In this document: in pieces, positions 8,473 through 16,512 of the stretch
How positions within the stretch are numbered: position 1 is the stretch's first letter
Layout: each line of letters begins with the position of its first letter
NCBI GenBank assembly: GCA_030539335.1
Contig: JAUNSG010000003.1
Location: 186,001 to 250,000, forward strand
DNA length: 64,000 nt
Source of the DNA: Eubacteriales bacterium
GTDB lineage: Bacteria; Bacillota; Clostridia; Oscillospirales; Butyricicoccaceae
Direction of reading: 5' to 3'
Position numbers and translations under genes: made by a program
Notes under the pieces: model-generated
The model's input: the letters and a program-made list of their open reading frames with translations, nothing else
Told to the model about the DNA's origin: nothing
Databases searched by the model: none

Positions 8473-9432
8473 ATGCAGAAAGCGTATGCGGCGCACAATC
8501 GGAATCCGGCGGTCGTCCGGACCTCCTCGTCCGGCGGCGTGTTCCCGGCGCTGGCACGGCAGGTGCTCGAAGAGGGCGGCGTCGTGTATGGCGCGGCATG
8601 GGAGGAAGACGGCGCGGTCGGATACCGCGGCGTTACCGATGCCGGGGCGCTTTCCGCCCTGTCCGGATCCAAATACGTTTTTGTGCCCATCGCGCCGATG
8701 ATGCAGGAGATTGCAGCCCGCGTGGCAGATGGCCAGCGCGTGCTGGCTGTGACCTCACCCTGCCAGGCGGCTGCACTGCGGCGTGTGTGCGGTGATCGGC
8801 AAAAGCTGACGGTTGTCGATTTCGTCTGTCACGGTGCACCGGACGCCTCGTTCTGGAAAAAATATCTGGACGAATGCGCGGAGCACGCCGGACAGAAGGT
8901 GACCGGCGTCCATTTCCGCAGAAAGGCCGAGGGCCGGTCGTGGCAGGATTACCGGATGGAGCTGCGCTACGCAGACGGACATGTTGTGCAGCGCCGGCCG
9001 GAGGATGACCCGTATATGCGGGCCTTTTTGTGGAACGCATCGCTGCGGCGTGCCTGTGGAAGCTGTACGGCAAAAGGGGAGAGCCGGGCATCCGATCTGA
9101 CGCTGGGCGATTTCTGGGGCGTGAATAAGCTTGCACCGGAGCAATACCATGTACCGGGGACATCGCTGGTGTTCGTCAACACCCCGAACGGCGAAGCGCT
9201 GTGGCGGCAGGTCCGCGAACAACTGGCGTATGCCGAGGTCGATCCGGCACAGGCGGTGAAATATAACCCGTCCGCCGTACAGGCAGCTGTGCTGCATCCG
9301 CAATATGAAGCGTTCTGGCGTGACAGCGAGAGCCTGGAGGTGTCGCAGCTTGCGGACAAGTACTGCCGGACAAGCACGGTGGAGAAGGCGAAGACAGGGC
9401 TGCGGCGTGCGCTGCGAAAATTAAGAAAATAG
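8473..9432 (+). CDS. FrhB-like (coenzyme F420 hydrogenase beta family) protein
   Basis: The 319-residue protein matches the FrhB_FdhB family: RTSSSGGVFPALA near residue 17, VTSPCQAAALRR near 95, FVCHGAPDASFWKKYL near 118 and the CGSCTAKGESRASDLTLGDFWG motif near 195. Homologues in polysaccharide clusters usually carry an N-terminal two-cluster ferredoxin region; that region is absent here and the protein begins directly with the SSGG segment. GGAGGGG lies before the ATG. The role is uncertain: such proteins are thought to act in sugar or pyruvyl modification, not in F420 chemistry. Confidence 0.82.
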   Translation: MQKAYAAHNRNPAVVRTSSSGGVFPALARQVLEEGGVVYGAAWEEDGAVGYRGVTDAGALSALSGSKYVFVPIAPMMQEIAARVADGQRVLAVTSPCQAAALRRVCGDRQKLTVVDFVCHGAPDASFWKKYLDECAEHAGQKVTGVHFRRKAEGRSWQDYRMELRYADGHVVQRRPEDDPYMRAFLWNASLRRACGSCTAKGESRASDLTLGDFWGVNKLAPEQYHVPGTSLVFVNTPNGEALWRQVREQLAYAEVDPAQAVKYNPSAVQAAVLHPQYEAFWRDSESLEVSQLADKYCRTSTVEKAKTGLRRALRKLRK

Positions 9433-9440
9433 ACAAATTT

Positions 9441-9473
9441 TCCGGAAAGAGCCATTCTTTCCGGGATTTTTTT
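9441..9473 (+). terminator. Terminator after the polysaccharide cassette
   Basis: CCGGAAAGA pairs with TCTTTCCGG around GCCAT and is followed by GATTTTTTT. It ends the flippase/FrhB transcript nine bases after the stop codon. Confidence 0.88.
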
Positions 9474-9541
9474 GCGTTCGGCATAAAATCCGGCTGTCGG
9501 TGCATACTGGACTTGATGCTACAAAAAAGGAGGAAGTGCCG

Positions 9542-9877
9542 ATGGGCGAGATTACGAATGTCACGCGCGACAGCTTTAAGCGGGAAGTGCTCGAGGCCAA
9601 ACAGCCGGTTTTGGTGGATTTCTGGGCGCACTGGAGCGGCCCGTGCCGTCATATGGAGCCGGTGCTGGATGAGGTGGCACAGACGGTTCATGATGTAAAG
9701 CTCTGCCGTGTGGATGTGGAGCGCGAGCCCGAACTGGCGGGACTCTACAGCGTGGCGGCGACGCCGACGCTGATGCTGTTTGAGAATGGGAAGAAGCAGC
9801 GGGTGTCCACCGGATCGCGCGACAAACAAAATGTACTTGATTTTTTAGGAGGCGCACAGTATGAATGTATTGATTAA
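9542..9877 (+). CDS. Thioredoxin-like protein with SGPC active site
   Basis: The 111-residue protein has the complete thioredoxin fold pattern: VLVDFWAHWSGPCRHMEPVLDE, then the VDVEREPELAGLYSV segment and the cis-proline motif TPTLMLFENGK. The active-site motif is S32-G-P-C35 instead of CGPC, so the usual attacking cysteine is replaced by serine, as the codons at 9635-9646 show. It is therefore unlikely to work as an ordinary dithiol reductase. AAAGGAGG stands ahead of the ATG at 9542. The last codons overlap the ferredoxin gene by 17 bases, arguing for coupled expression. Confidence 0.9.
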   Translation: MGEITNVTRDSFKREVLEAKQPVLVDFWAHWSGPCRHMEPVLDEVAQTVHDVKLCRVDVEREPELAGLYSVAATPTLMLFENGKKQRVSTGSRDKQNVLDFLGGAQYECID

Positions 9878-10052
9878 CCGTGCCGGATGTATTGGCTGTG
9901 GGACATGTGAGGCATTGTGCCCGGAAGTCTATCAGATCCAGGAGGACGGCCTGGCGCAGATCATCGCGCAGCCGGATGGGTATCTGGAGGATGCGGCGCG
10001 CGAGGCGGCCGGAAGCTGTCCGGTCAGTGTCATTGAGGTGGAAGAGGAATAA
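9861..10052 (+). CDS. Small [4Fe-4S] ferredoxin
   Basis: The 63-residue product begins MNVLINRAGCIGCGTCEALCP and has a distal CPVS near residue 53. The CxxCxxC triad plus the distal cysteine fits a single [4Fe-4S] cluster, as in monocluster bacterial ferredoxins; C20 is a fifth cysteine where such proteins often lack one. TTAGGAGG lies inside the end of the thioredoxin-like gene, so translation is coupled. It probably carries one electron at a time; its redox partners are unknown, though the upstream SGPC thioredoxin is a natural candidate. Confidence 0.92.
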   Translation: MNVLINRAGCIGCGTCEALCPEVYQIQEDGLAQIIAQPDGYLEDAAREAAGSCPVSVIEVEEE

Positions 10053-10151
10053 GCAGGCATGAAACCGACGGCCGCTGCATAGGTTGAAAGCAAACGGGGG
10101 CAGATTTGGACTGCCCTTCCAAGACAACGAAACGGCGGAGGAGCGGCGATC

Positions 10152-10691
10152 ATGTTTATTGTTACGGCGAAACTGTCCGGGCGGAAATTGCTCTGTGGAG
10201 CGGCGGCATTGGCGGCCGTTCTGCTGGGTGTCCACGTCGCGGCACAGATGGCGGGAGATGTTTCGGCACTGAGTGCAATTGCGGGAAGTGCCGTGGGAGA
10301 AGTGGTGACCGAGACGACGGATGTTTCCACAAAGGTCACGAGCAACGAGGAGCGTGTGGCGTATCTGGCGGCCTGTGGATGGAAGGTGGACCCGGATTCC
10401 TGTGTGATGCAGGAGGTCATTATTCCGAGTGATTTTGACGACGTCTACCAGAGCTATGTGCAGATGCAGGCGCGACAGGGCTTTGATTTGGAGAAATACC
10501 GCGGGAAACGGGTCAAACTCGCAACCTATACCGTACAAAATGTGCAGGACGGTGTGGAGCTGGAGGCGAACCTGCTGATCCGGCGCAACCGTGTCATCGC
10601 AGGGGACATCACCTCGCTCAGCGAAGGCGGAACGGCGTATGGGTTGATGGATAATACGGTGGGAGCCGCGCAGGGGTCGGCAGAGAATTGA
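10152..10691 (+). CDS. Membrane-anchored DUF4830 protein
   Basis: The 179-residue product has one N-terminal transmembrane segment (LLCGAAALAAVLLGVHVAAQ, about residues 14-33) and a soluble part beginning with RVAYLAACGWKVDPDS. The GW-x(n)-IPSDFDDVYQSYVQMQARQGFDLEKYRGK run is the hallmark of the DUF4830 family. No enzyme motif is seen. The soluble domain is expected to face the outside. GGCGGAGGAG precedes the ATG. Function is unknown. Confidence 0.75.
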   Translation: MFIVTAKLSGRKLLCGAAALAAVLLGVHVAAQMAGDVSALSAIAGSAVGEVVTETTDVSTKVTSNEERVAYLAACGWKVDPDSCVMQEVIIPSDFDDVYQSYVQMQARQGFDLEKYRGKRVKLATYTVQNVQDGVELEANLLIRRNRVIAGDITSLSEGGTAYGLMDNTVGAAQGSAEN

Positions 10692-10751
10692 GAAGACAGC
10701 GGCAGATTTGTGGGAACAAGCACGATCTGTCGCTCTCTTGTCAAAAAAACC

Positions 10752-10780
10752 TTGTGCAAAAAGCACAAAAGTGATATAAT
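10752..10780 (+). promoter_or_regulatory. Promoter of rsuA-like gene with palindromic spacer
   Basis: TTGTGC (10752-10757) and TATAAT (10775-10780) are 17 bases apart, with an extended -10 (TGA before TATAAT). The -35 and spacer together form a perfect inverted repeat, TTGTGC-AAAAA-GCACAA (10752-10768), which may be a repressor-binding site. Confidence 0.8.
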
Positions 10781-10814
10781 AATTTTGATTTATTCTTTCC
10801 GAAGAGGATGACTT

Positions 10815-11519
10815 ATGGCAGCACAGCGAATCGACAAAATTCTATCCGCCACCGGACGCTATTCCCGCAGGGAAGCGGCGGCGCTGGTGAAGGCCGGCGC
10901 GGTAACCGTGGATGGGGTGTGCTGCCGTGATGCCGCACGCAAAATCGATCCGGACAAACAGGCGTTGGCGGTGCGCGGCGAACCGGTCGGATGGAAGGAG
11001 CATGTGTATCTGATGCTTCACAAGCCGCTGGGGGTGCTCAGTGCGACCAGGGATCGTGACCAGAAGACGGTTCTTGATCTGCTGCCGCCGGAATACCGGG
11101 CACGCGGGGTATTTCCCGTCGGACGGCTGGACAAGGATACCTCCGGCCTGCTGCTGCTCACCGATGACGGGGACTTCTCCCATCGTCTGACCTCGCCAAA
11201 GCACCGGGTCGACAAGGTGTATCTGGCGCAGACGGACGGCACACCGGACGAAGCGGCGGTGCAGGCGTTTGCAGACGGCCTGACTCTGCGCGACGGCACA
11301 CACTGCCTGCCCGCAACACTGGAGATCCTGGGGGAAAACCAGGTGCGCGTCACGGTACAGGAGGGGCAGTATCATCAGGTGCGCCGTATGCTGGCGGCCT
11401 GCGGAACACCGGTGCGGGAGCTGATGCGCCTGCGCGAGGGCGGTCTGGAGCTGGATTCCAGCCTGAAACCGGGGGCTTGGAGGGAGTTGACAGAGCGCGA
11501 GATGCGGGAGTTTTTTTAA
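10815..11519 (+). CDS. RsuA/RluB-type rRNA pseudouridine synthase
   Basis: The 234-residue protein has an N-terminal S4 RNA-binding domain (RIDKILSATGRYSRREAAALVKAGAVTVDG, residues 5-34) and a pseudouridine synthase domain with HKPLGVLSA near residue 75 and GRLDKDTSGLLLLT, whose catalytic Asp is D106. The EGQYHQVRRMLAACG segment near 178 is also conserved. The family converts a uridine of 16S or 23S rRNA to pseudouridine; the exact target cannot be fixed from sequence alone. Its promoter carries a palindrome (separate entry). Confidence 0.93.
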   Translation: MAAQRIDKILSATGRYSRREAAALVKAGAVTVDGVCCRDAARKIDPDKQALAVRGEPVGWKEHVYLMLHKPLGVLSATRDRDQKTVLDLLPPEYRARGVFPVGRLDKDTSGLLLLTDDGDFSHRLTSPKHRVDKVYLAQTDGTPDEAAVQAFADGLTLRDGTHCLPATLEILGENQVRVTVQEGQYHQVRRMLAACGTPVRELMRLREGGLELDSSLKPGAWRELTEREMREFF

Positions 11520-11584
11520 AAAATGTTCTCAATTACGACAAAAATGTTATTTAGGGGAAATCCTACAAAAAAGATTTAAAAAAT

Positions 11585-11616
11585 TTGTATAAAAATTTGT
11601 CGATTTGTGTTATACT
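11585..11616 (+). promoter_or_regulatory. Extended -10 promoter of PucR/CdaR-type regulator
   Basis: TGT-TATACT (11608-11616) is a clear extended -10 element. The best -35, TTGTAT at 11585-11590, is 20 bases away and weak, which extended -10 promoters tolerate. The surrounding 11520-11620 is strongly AT-rich, unlike the neighbouring genes. Confidence 0.65.
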
Positions 11617-11734
11617 TAAAGAAGTGTACAGAGATACGCAAGAGGAATTGTATATTTTGTTTTATAACGCTGCGCGCTTGCTGTTTTTTCGGGCGCATGC
11701 GGCGAGAGAGGATATAAAAGAAGGGTGAGGAAAG

Positions 11735-12832
11735 ATGGCATCAAGATTATTCCAATCAATCATTCTCCAGATGAAGGACGCGATAGACCGCACAATCGGT
11801 ATTATTGACGCCAGCGGTACGGTGGTGGCATGTTCCGATCTGAAGCGCATTGGTGAGATGCGTGAAGATGCGGCGGCAGAGCTTTCCTATGTCGGGGATA
11901 TGATTCGCTTTGGCGGTTATACATATCGGCCGGTGTCGGATCGTTCGACCCGCTTTGAGTATGCCGTTTTCGTCCATGGCGAGGATGAGAATGCCCGCAG
12001 CTATTGCTCGATCGTTACGGTCGCCATTGGCAATATCAAGACCCTCTACGATGAGAAGCACGACAAGGCAACGTTCATCAAGAATATTATTCTGGATAAC
12101 GTCCTCCCGGGTGATATTTATATCAAGTCCCGTGAGCTTCACTTCGAGGGTGACGTTCCGCGTCTGGTGATGCTGGTTCGTCAGGTGGAGAATACCGACA
12201 TCGCGGCGCTGGACATCATACAGGATCTGTTCCCGGACAAGAAAAAGGATTTCGTCATTCACATCAATGAGACGGATATCGTCCTTGTCAAGGAGGTTCG
12301 CAAGAACACAGAGGTCAAGGAAATGGTCAAGGTTGCCAAGGAGATCGAGGATACCCTGCTCAACGAAATCCAGATGAAGGTTCAGATCGGCATCGGTTCG
12401 ATCTCGACCCAGCTCAAGGACATTGCCAAGTCCTTCAAGGAAGCGCAGGTTTCGCTTGAGGTCGGTGCGGTATTTGATACCGAGACGAATATCATCACGT
12501 ATGAAAATCTGGGTATTGCCCGTCTGATCTATCAGCTCCCGACGACCATGTGTGAAATGTTCCTGACGGAAGTATTCCGCAAGGGTTCGATCGATGCGCT
12601 GGATCAGGAGACACTGTTCACCATCCAGAAATTCTTTGAGAACAATCTGAACGTATCGGAGACGTCACGCAAGCTGTTTGTACACCGCAACACGCTGGTG
12701 TACCGTCTGGAGAAGATCAAGAAGCTGACTGGCCTTGATCTGCGTGAGTTCGATCATGCCATCGTATTCAAGGTTGCGCTGATGGTACGCAAGTATCTGG
12801 CTTCGCGTGACGAAGGACGTATCCTGTCGTAA
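11735..12832 (+). CDS. PucR/CdaR-type transcriptional regulator
   Basis: The 365-residue protein begins with an N-terminal sensor-like domain (IDRTIGIIDASGTVVACSDL near residues 18-37), reminiscent of the diacid-recognition/PAS-like domain of CdaR proteins. The C-terminal helix-turn-helix, FFENNLNVSETSRKLFVHRNTLVYRLEKIKKLTGLDLR (about 305-342), is the PucR family HTH_30. The middle GGDEF-like segment has no GGDEF catalytic motif. The ligand is unknown. A single gene with its own extended -10 promoter, it is followed by the small membrane peptide gene. Confidence 0.87.
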   Translation: MASRLFQSIILQMKDAIDRTIGIIDASGTVVACSDLKRIGEMREDAAAELSYVGDMIRFGGYTYRPVSDRSTRFEYAVFVHGEDENARSYCSIVTVAIGNIKTLYDEKHDKATFIKNIILDNVLPGDIYIKSRELHFEGDVPRLVMLVRQVENTDIAALDIIQDLFPDKKKDFVIHINETDIVLVKEVRKNTEVKEMVKVAKEIEDTLLNEIQMKVQIGIGSISTQLKDIAKSFKEAQVSLEVGAVFDTETNIITYENLGIARLIYQLPTTMCEMFLTEVFRKGSIDALDQETLFTIQKFFENNLNVSETSRKLFVHRNTLVYRLEKIKKLTGLDLREFDHAIVFKVALMVRKYLASRDEGRILS

Positions 12833-12862
12833 AATCAGACCCAAAAGGAGAGCGCAAATTTT

Positions 12863-12958
12863 ATGATGAACCCGGATAAGGCGAGACGTATTGTGTCAAT
12901 TGTCGCGTTTGTTTTGGCGCTGCTGATGCTGTTCAGCGTATTTGCGGTGCTGTTCTGA
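12863..12958 (+). CDS. 31-residue single-pass membrane peptide
   Basis: ATG at 12863 follows AAAAGGAG by about 11 bases and opens a 31-codon frame, MMNPDKARRIVSIVAFVLAL and a further hydrophobic stretch, ended by TGA. A short basic cytoplasmic N-terminus precedes one helix of about 20 hydrophobic residues. The ribosome site, uninterrupted hydrophobic frame and terminator 55 bases downstream support translation. No function can be assigned; it may share a transcript with the regulator upstream. Confidence 0.65.
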   Translation: MMNPDKARRIVSIVAFVLALLMLFSVFAVLF

Positions 12959-13012
12959 GAAGATCGCAACGGATGCGGCTGTACGTTTTGTCAGCAAAGA
13001 GGATAACGATCC

Positions 13013-13046
13013 CTGCCGCAGGTTTGTGCCTGCGGCAGTTATTTTT
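13013..13046 (+). terminator. Terminator after membrane peptide gene
   Basis: CTGCCGCAGG pairs with CCTGCGGCAG around a short TTTGTG-type loop, followed by TTATTTTT. It lies between the 31-residue peptide gene and the S41 protease gene. Confidence 0.85.
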
Positions 13047-13070
13047 GTGGAGCAGAGAGGAAATCATTTT

Positions 13071-14279
13071 ATGGATAACATGGTATCGCGGAAAAAGGCG
13101 GTCGGCATAGGTGTCCTGGCTGCGGTTACATGCAGCCTGGTGACCGGCCTGACGGTGGCTTATGTCAGCTCCGGCGCGGCGCAGGCCTCGGAGGAGCTCA
13201 AGCCGATCGTCAGCCAGCTCAATGAGGTACAGCAGCTGGTCGACGAGAAATTTGTCGGGGAATACGACCTGGGCGATGTCGAGGACTATGTCCTGAGCGG
13301 CTATGTCAGCGGCCTTGGTGACCGCTGGTCCTATTACATGACCGAAGAGGCATATGAAGAGTATAAGACCGACAACAAGGATACCCGTGTGGGCATCGGC
13401 ATTACGGTGAGTCTGCTGACGCAGGACGATGGCTCCGAGGCGCTGGAGGTACAGACGGTTGCCGTCGGTTCGCCGGCGGAGGAGGCCGGGTTTGGTTCGT
13501 ATGATCGGGTAATCGGCGTGGATGGCAGCTCGATTGCGGAGCTGGGCGGCTACGAAGAGGCGGTCGATGCGGTGCGCGGCGATCCCGGAACCGAGGTTGT
13601 CCTGACGGTTGTGGACTATGATACCGGAAAAACCCGGGATATCACCGTGACGCGCGGGGAATTTGAACAGATTTATGTGACCTCGCGCGTGATCGACGGC
13701 GATATTGGTTATGTGAAGATCGACCGGTTTGCGTCGGAGACCGATGAGCAGTTCATCGCGGCGGTAGACGACTTGCAGGAGCAGGGCGTGAGCAAGCTGG
13801 TCTTTGATCTGCGCAACAATCCGGGCGGTTCGCTGGCCTCGCTGGTCAACAGCCTGGACTATCTGCTGCCGGAGGGCAAGATCATCACGCTCAACGCCAA
13901 GGACGGCACCGAAGAGGTGTATGAATCGGATGCGGACGAGGTGGATCTGCCGATGGCAGTCCTGGTCAATGCGGATTCGTACAGCGCGGCGGAGTTCTTT
14001 GCGGAAGCGTTGCGCGAGTACGACAAGGCGCAGATTGTCGGGGAAACGACCAGCGGAAAGGGATATTCCCAGATTGTCTACCCGCTCAGCAACGGCGGTG
14101 CGGTCGGTCTGTCCAGTAGCTGCTATTATACGCCGGACGGCACCAGCCTGATCGGCAAGGGCGTGGAACCGGATGTGGAATGCAGCCTGACGGATGAGCA
14201 GCTGGAGCACTACTATACGCTCTCGGACGACGAGGATACCCAGCTCCAGGCGGCGTTGGATGCAGTCAACGAGAAGTGA
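13071..14279 (+). CDS. S41 family C-terminal processing protease (CtpA-like)
   Basis: The 402-residue protein has an N-terminal signal anchor (VGIGVLAAVTCSLVTGLTVAYV, about residues 12-33), a PDZ domain around 100-190 (VGIGITVSLL, VGSPAEEAGFGSYDRVIGVDG) and the S41 serine protease domain. The catalytic serine lies in DSYSAAEFFAEAL and the lysine in TSGKGYSQ, giving the usual Ser-Lys dyad. It acts outside the membrane on exported proteins. The ATG at 13071 has GAGAGGAAA ahead of it; an upstream in-frame start reads through a terminator stem and is rejected. Confidence 0.93.
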   Translation: MDNMVSRKKAVGIGVLAAVTCSLVTGLTVAYVSSGAAQASEELKPIVSQLNEVQQLVDEKFVGEYDLGDVEDYVLSGYVSGLGDRWSYYMTEEAYEEYKTDNKDTRVGIGITVSLLTQDDGSEALEVQTVAVGSPAEEAGFGSYDRVIGVDGSSIAELGGYEEAVDAVRGDPGTEVVLTVVDYDTGKTRDITVTRGEFEQIYVTSRVIDGDIGYVKIDRFASETDEQFIAAVDDLQEQGVSKLVFDLRNNPGGSLASLVNSLDYLLPEGKIITLNAKDGTEEVYESDADEVDLPMAVLVNADSYSAAEFFAEALREYDKAQIVGETTSGKGYSQIVYPLSNGGAVGLSSSCYYTPDGTSLIGKGVEPDVECSLTDEQLEHYYTLSDDEDTQLQAALDAVNEK

Positions 14280-14314
14280 AACCGGAAACGCCTGTTTTTC
14301 GGTGAAATGTGCGC

Positions 14315-14343
14315 TTGACATACCCGAAACGGGTTTATATAAT
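14315..14343 (+). promoter_or_regulatory. Consensus promoter of greA
   Basis: TTGACA (14315-14320) and TATAAT (14338-14343) match the sigma consensus exactly and are 17 bases apart. The spacer holds a perfect inverted repeat ACCCG-AAA-CGGGT (14322-14334). This predicts strong, possibly repressible transcription of greA and perhaps lysS. Confidence 0.9.
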
Positions 14344-14395
14344 GGACTATATGTAATGAGAAACCAAATTTGGATTAGTTGAGAGGAAATGGCTC

Positions 14396-14872
14396 ATGAA
14401 GCAGGAGTTTAAACTGACACAGGAAAACCTGGATAAACTGAAACAGGAACTGGAATATTTGAAGACCGTCCGCATGCAGGAGGTTGCCGAGCAGATCAAG
14501 GAAGCACGTTCCTTCGGCGACTTGTCGGAGAACGCTGAGTATGACGAAGCGAAAAACGAACAGGGCCGTGTGGCTTCCCGCATCGCCGAGTTGGAAACCA
14601 TTATTTCCCACGCCGTTGTCATCACAGAAGATATGTATGCCAAGGACGAGGTTTCCCCGGGCTGCCGCTTCAAGGTAATCGATCTGGAGTTCGATGAGGA
14701 AGAGGAGTACCACTTTGTCGGTTCGCAGGAAGCAGATCCGATGGATGGCAAAATTTCGGATGAGTCTCCGTTTGGCAAAGCGGTGCTGGGCCATAAGATC
14801 GGCGATGTAGTTGAGGTCAATGCACCGAACGATACCATCGTCCGCTTCAAAATTACTGACATCATCAAGTAA
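14396..14872 (+). CDS. greA: Transcription elongation factor GreA
   Basis: The 158-residue protein has the GreA N-terminal coiled coil ([27 protein letters not shown]) carrying the acidic tip [15 protein letters not shown] near residues 42-56, and a C-terminal FKBP-like domain containing [21 protein letters not shown]. It rescues backtracked RNA polymerase by stimulating transcript cleavage. Length is standard. GAGAGGAAA lies before the ATG, and a consensus promoter stands upstream. It is followed by lysS, a common pairing in Firmicutes. Confidence 0.97.
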   Translation: MKQEFKLTQENLDKLKQELEYLKTVRMQEVAEQIKEARSFGDLSENAEYDEAKNEQGRVASRIAELETIISHAVVITEDMYAKDEVSPGCRFKVIDLEFDEEEEYHFVGSQEADPMDGKISDESPFGKAVLGHKIGDVVEVNAPNDTIVRFKITDIIK

Positions 14873-14885
14873 GAAGGAACATACG

Positions 14886-14939
14886 AAAAGGCTGTCTTCG
14901 TTTCAAATTGAGAGGCAGGCAGTCCTTTTGTTCGATACA
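14886..14939 (+). terminator. Long hairpin between greA and lysS
   Basis: AAAAGGCTGTCT pairs with AGGCAG-T-CCTTTT, a 12-base-pair stem with one bulged base and a 19-base loop. The T run after it is short. It could be a weak terminator or a processing site tuning lysS relative to greA. Confidence 0.45.
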
Positions 14940-14956
14940 CAGGAGGAATGAAAACT

Positions 14957-16459
14957 ATGGCAGAGCAGAATCCGCAGCCAAAGAATCAGAAGCCGGTTCG
15001 TTCGGAGTCCGAGGAATACGCCGTCCGCAGCCAGAAGCTGGAAGGTCTGCGCGAAGCGGGAGCCGACCCGTTTGAGCAGGTTCGCTATGACCGCACCAAT
15101 TACACGACGGATATCATAGAGAATTACGACGAGATGGAGGGCAAGATTGTCCGTCTCGCCGGACGTATGATGAGCAAGCGCATCATGGGTAAGATGTCCT
15201 TCTCGGATATGACAGACCGCTATGGCCGCATTCAGCTGGTCATCCGCCGCGACGTTCTGGGCGTGGAGGAGTACAAGGCCTATAAGAAGCTGGATATCGG
15301 CGATATCATCGGCATCGAGGGAGAGGTATTCCGCACACAGAAGGGCGAGATTTCGGTCCGTGTCAGTGAGTTGGTTTTGTTGTCCAAGTCCCTGCGTCCA
15401 CTGCCGGAGAAGTGGCATGGCCTGACCAATACGGACATCCGTTACCGTCAGCGCTACGTTGACCTGATTGTCAATCCGGAGGTCCGCAAGACCTTTGAGA
15501 ACCGTTCCAAGATCGTCCGCGAAATCCGCAACTTTATGGATAGCCGCGGCTTTATGGAAGTAGAGACCCCGTGCCTGAATACGATTCCGGGCGGTGCAGC
15601 GGCGCGTCCGTTTGTCACCCATCACAATGCGCTGGATATCGATATGTACATGCGCATTGCCACTGAGCTGCATCTGAAGCGTCTGATTGTCGGCGGTCTG
15701 GAGAAGGTTTATGAGATCGGCCGTATCTTCCGCAACGAGGGCATGGATACCAAGCATAATCCGGAATTCACCACCATCGAGCTGTATCAGGCGTACACCG
15801 ATTATCATGGCATGATGGATATCACGGAGGACATGGTGATCCACTGCTGTGAGAAGGTCCTTGGAACGACCAAGGTCACCTACGAAGGAACCGAGCTGGA
15901 CTTTTCCAAGGGCTGGCGCCGCATGACGATGGCGGAGGCAGTCAAGGAATATTCCGGACTGGACTTCATGGCGATGGACGGCGAGCAGGCGCTCGAAGCG
16001 GTCAAGGCGGCCGGCTTTGAGGTAGAAAAGGGGAAGGAGAGCTGGGGCGATCTGATGGCGATGGTCTATGATGAGACCGTTGAGGCCAATCTGATCCAGC
16101 CGACCTTTATTATGGACTATCCGGTTGAGATTTCCCCGCTGGCCAAGCGCAAGCCGAGCGACCCGCGCCTGACCGAGCGTTTTGAGTGCTTTGTATATGG
16201 CCGCGAGCTGTGCAACGCATTCTCTGAGCTGAACGATCCGGTCGACCAGCGCCAGCGTTTTGAGCGTCAGGTTGAGCTGCGCAATGCCGGTGACGACGAA
16301 GCAAACATGATGGATCAGGACTATCTGAATGCGATGGAATACGGCCTGCCGCCCACGGGCGGCATGGGCATGGGCATTGACCGTCTGGTCATGTTCCTGA
16401 CCAACTGCTCTTCCGTCCGTGACGTGCTTCTGTTCCCGACCATGAAGCCGCTGGATTAA
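14957..16459 (+). CDS. lysS: Lysyl-tRNA synthetase, class II
   Basis: The 500-residue protein has the N-terminal OB-fold anticodon-binding domain ([21 protein letters not shown] about residues 60-80) and the class II catalytic core with motif 1 near [17 protein letters not shown], motif 2 [16 protein letters not shown] and motif 3 [14 protein letters not shown] at the C-terminus. It charges tRNA-Lys in the cytoplasm. AGGAGG at 14941-14946 favours the ATG at 14957 over the in-frame ATG at 14948, which is only one base away from the Shine-Dalgarno. Confidence 0.97.
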   Translation: MAEQNPQPKNQKPVRSESEEYAVRSQKLEGLREAGADPFEQVRYDRTNYTTDIIENYDEMEGKIVRLAGRMMSKRIMGKMSFSDMTDRYGRIQLVIRRDVLGVEEYKAYKKLDIGDIIGIEGEVFRTQKGEISVRVSELVLLSKSLRPLPEKWHGLTNTDIRYRQRYVDLIVNPEVRKTFENRSKIVREIRNFMDSRGFMEVETPCLNTIPGGAAARPFVTHHNALDIDMYMRIATELHLKRLIVGGLEKVYEIGRIFRNEGMDTKHNPEFTTIELYQAYTDYHGMMDITEDMVIHCCEKVLGTTKVTYEGTELDFSKGWRRMTMAEAVKEYSGLDFMAMDGEQALEAVKAAGFEVEKGKESWGDLMAMVYDETVEANLIQPTFIMDYPVEISPLAKRKPSDPRLTERFECFVYGRELCNAFSELNDPVDQRQRFERQVELRNAGDDEANMMDQDYLNAMEYGLPPTGGMGMGIDRLVMFLTNCSSVRDVLLFPTMKPLD

Positions 16460-16476
16460 TTCGAAAGAGAATAATC

Positions 16477-16512
16477 AAGGGAAAAGCCGATAAAAAGGCT
16501 TTTCCCTTATTT
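16477..16512 (+). terminator. Terminator after lysS
   Basis: AAGGGAAAAGCC pairs with GGCTTTTCCCTT around GATAAAAA, followed by ATTTGTTATTT. A 12-base-pair perfect stem ends the greA-lysS transcript. Confidence 0.88.

Noticed and set aside
12942..13070. Upstream extension of the S41 protease frame
   Set aside because: It would read through a strong terminator and the signal anchor starts at the later ATG.
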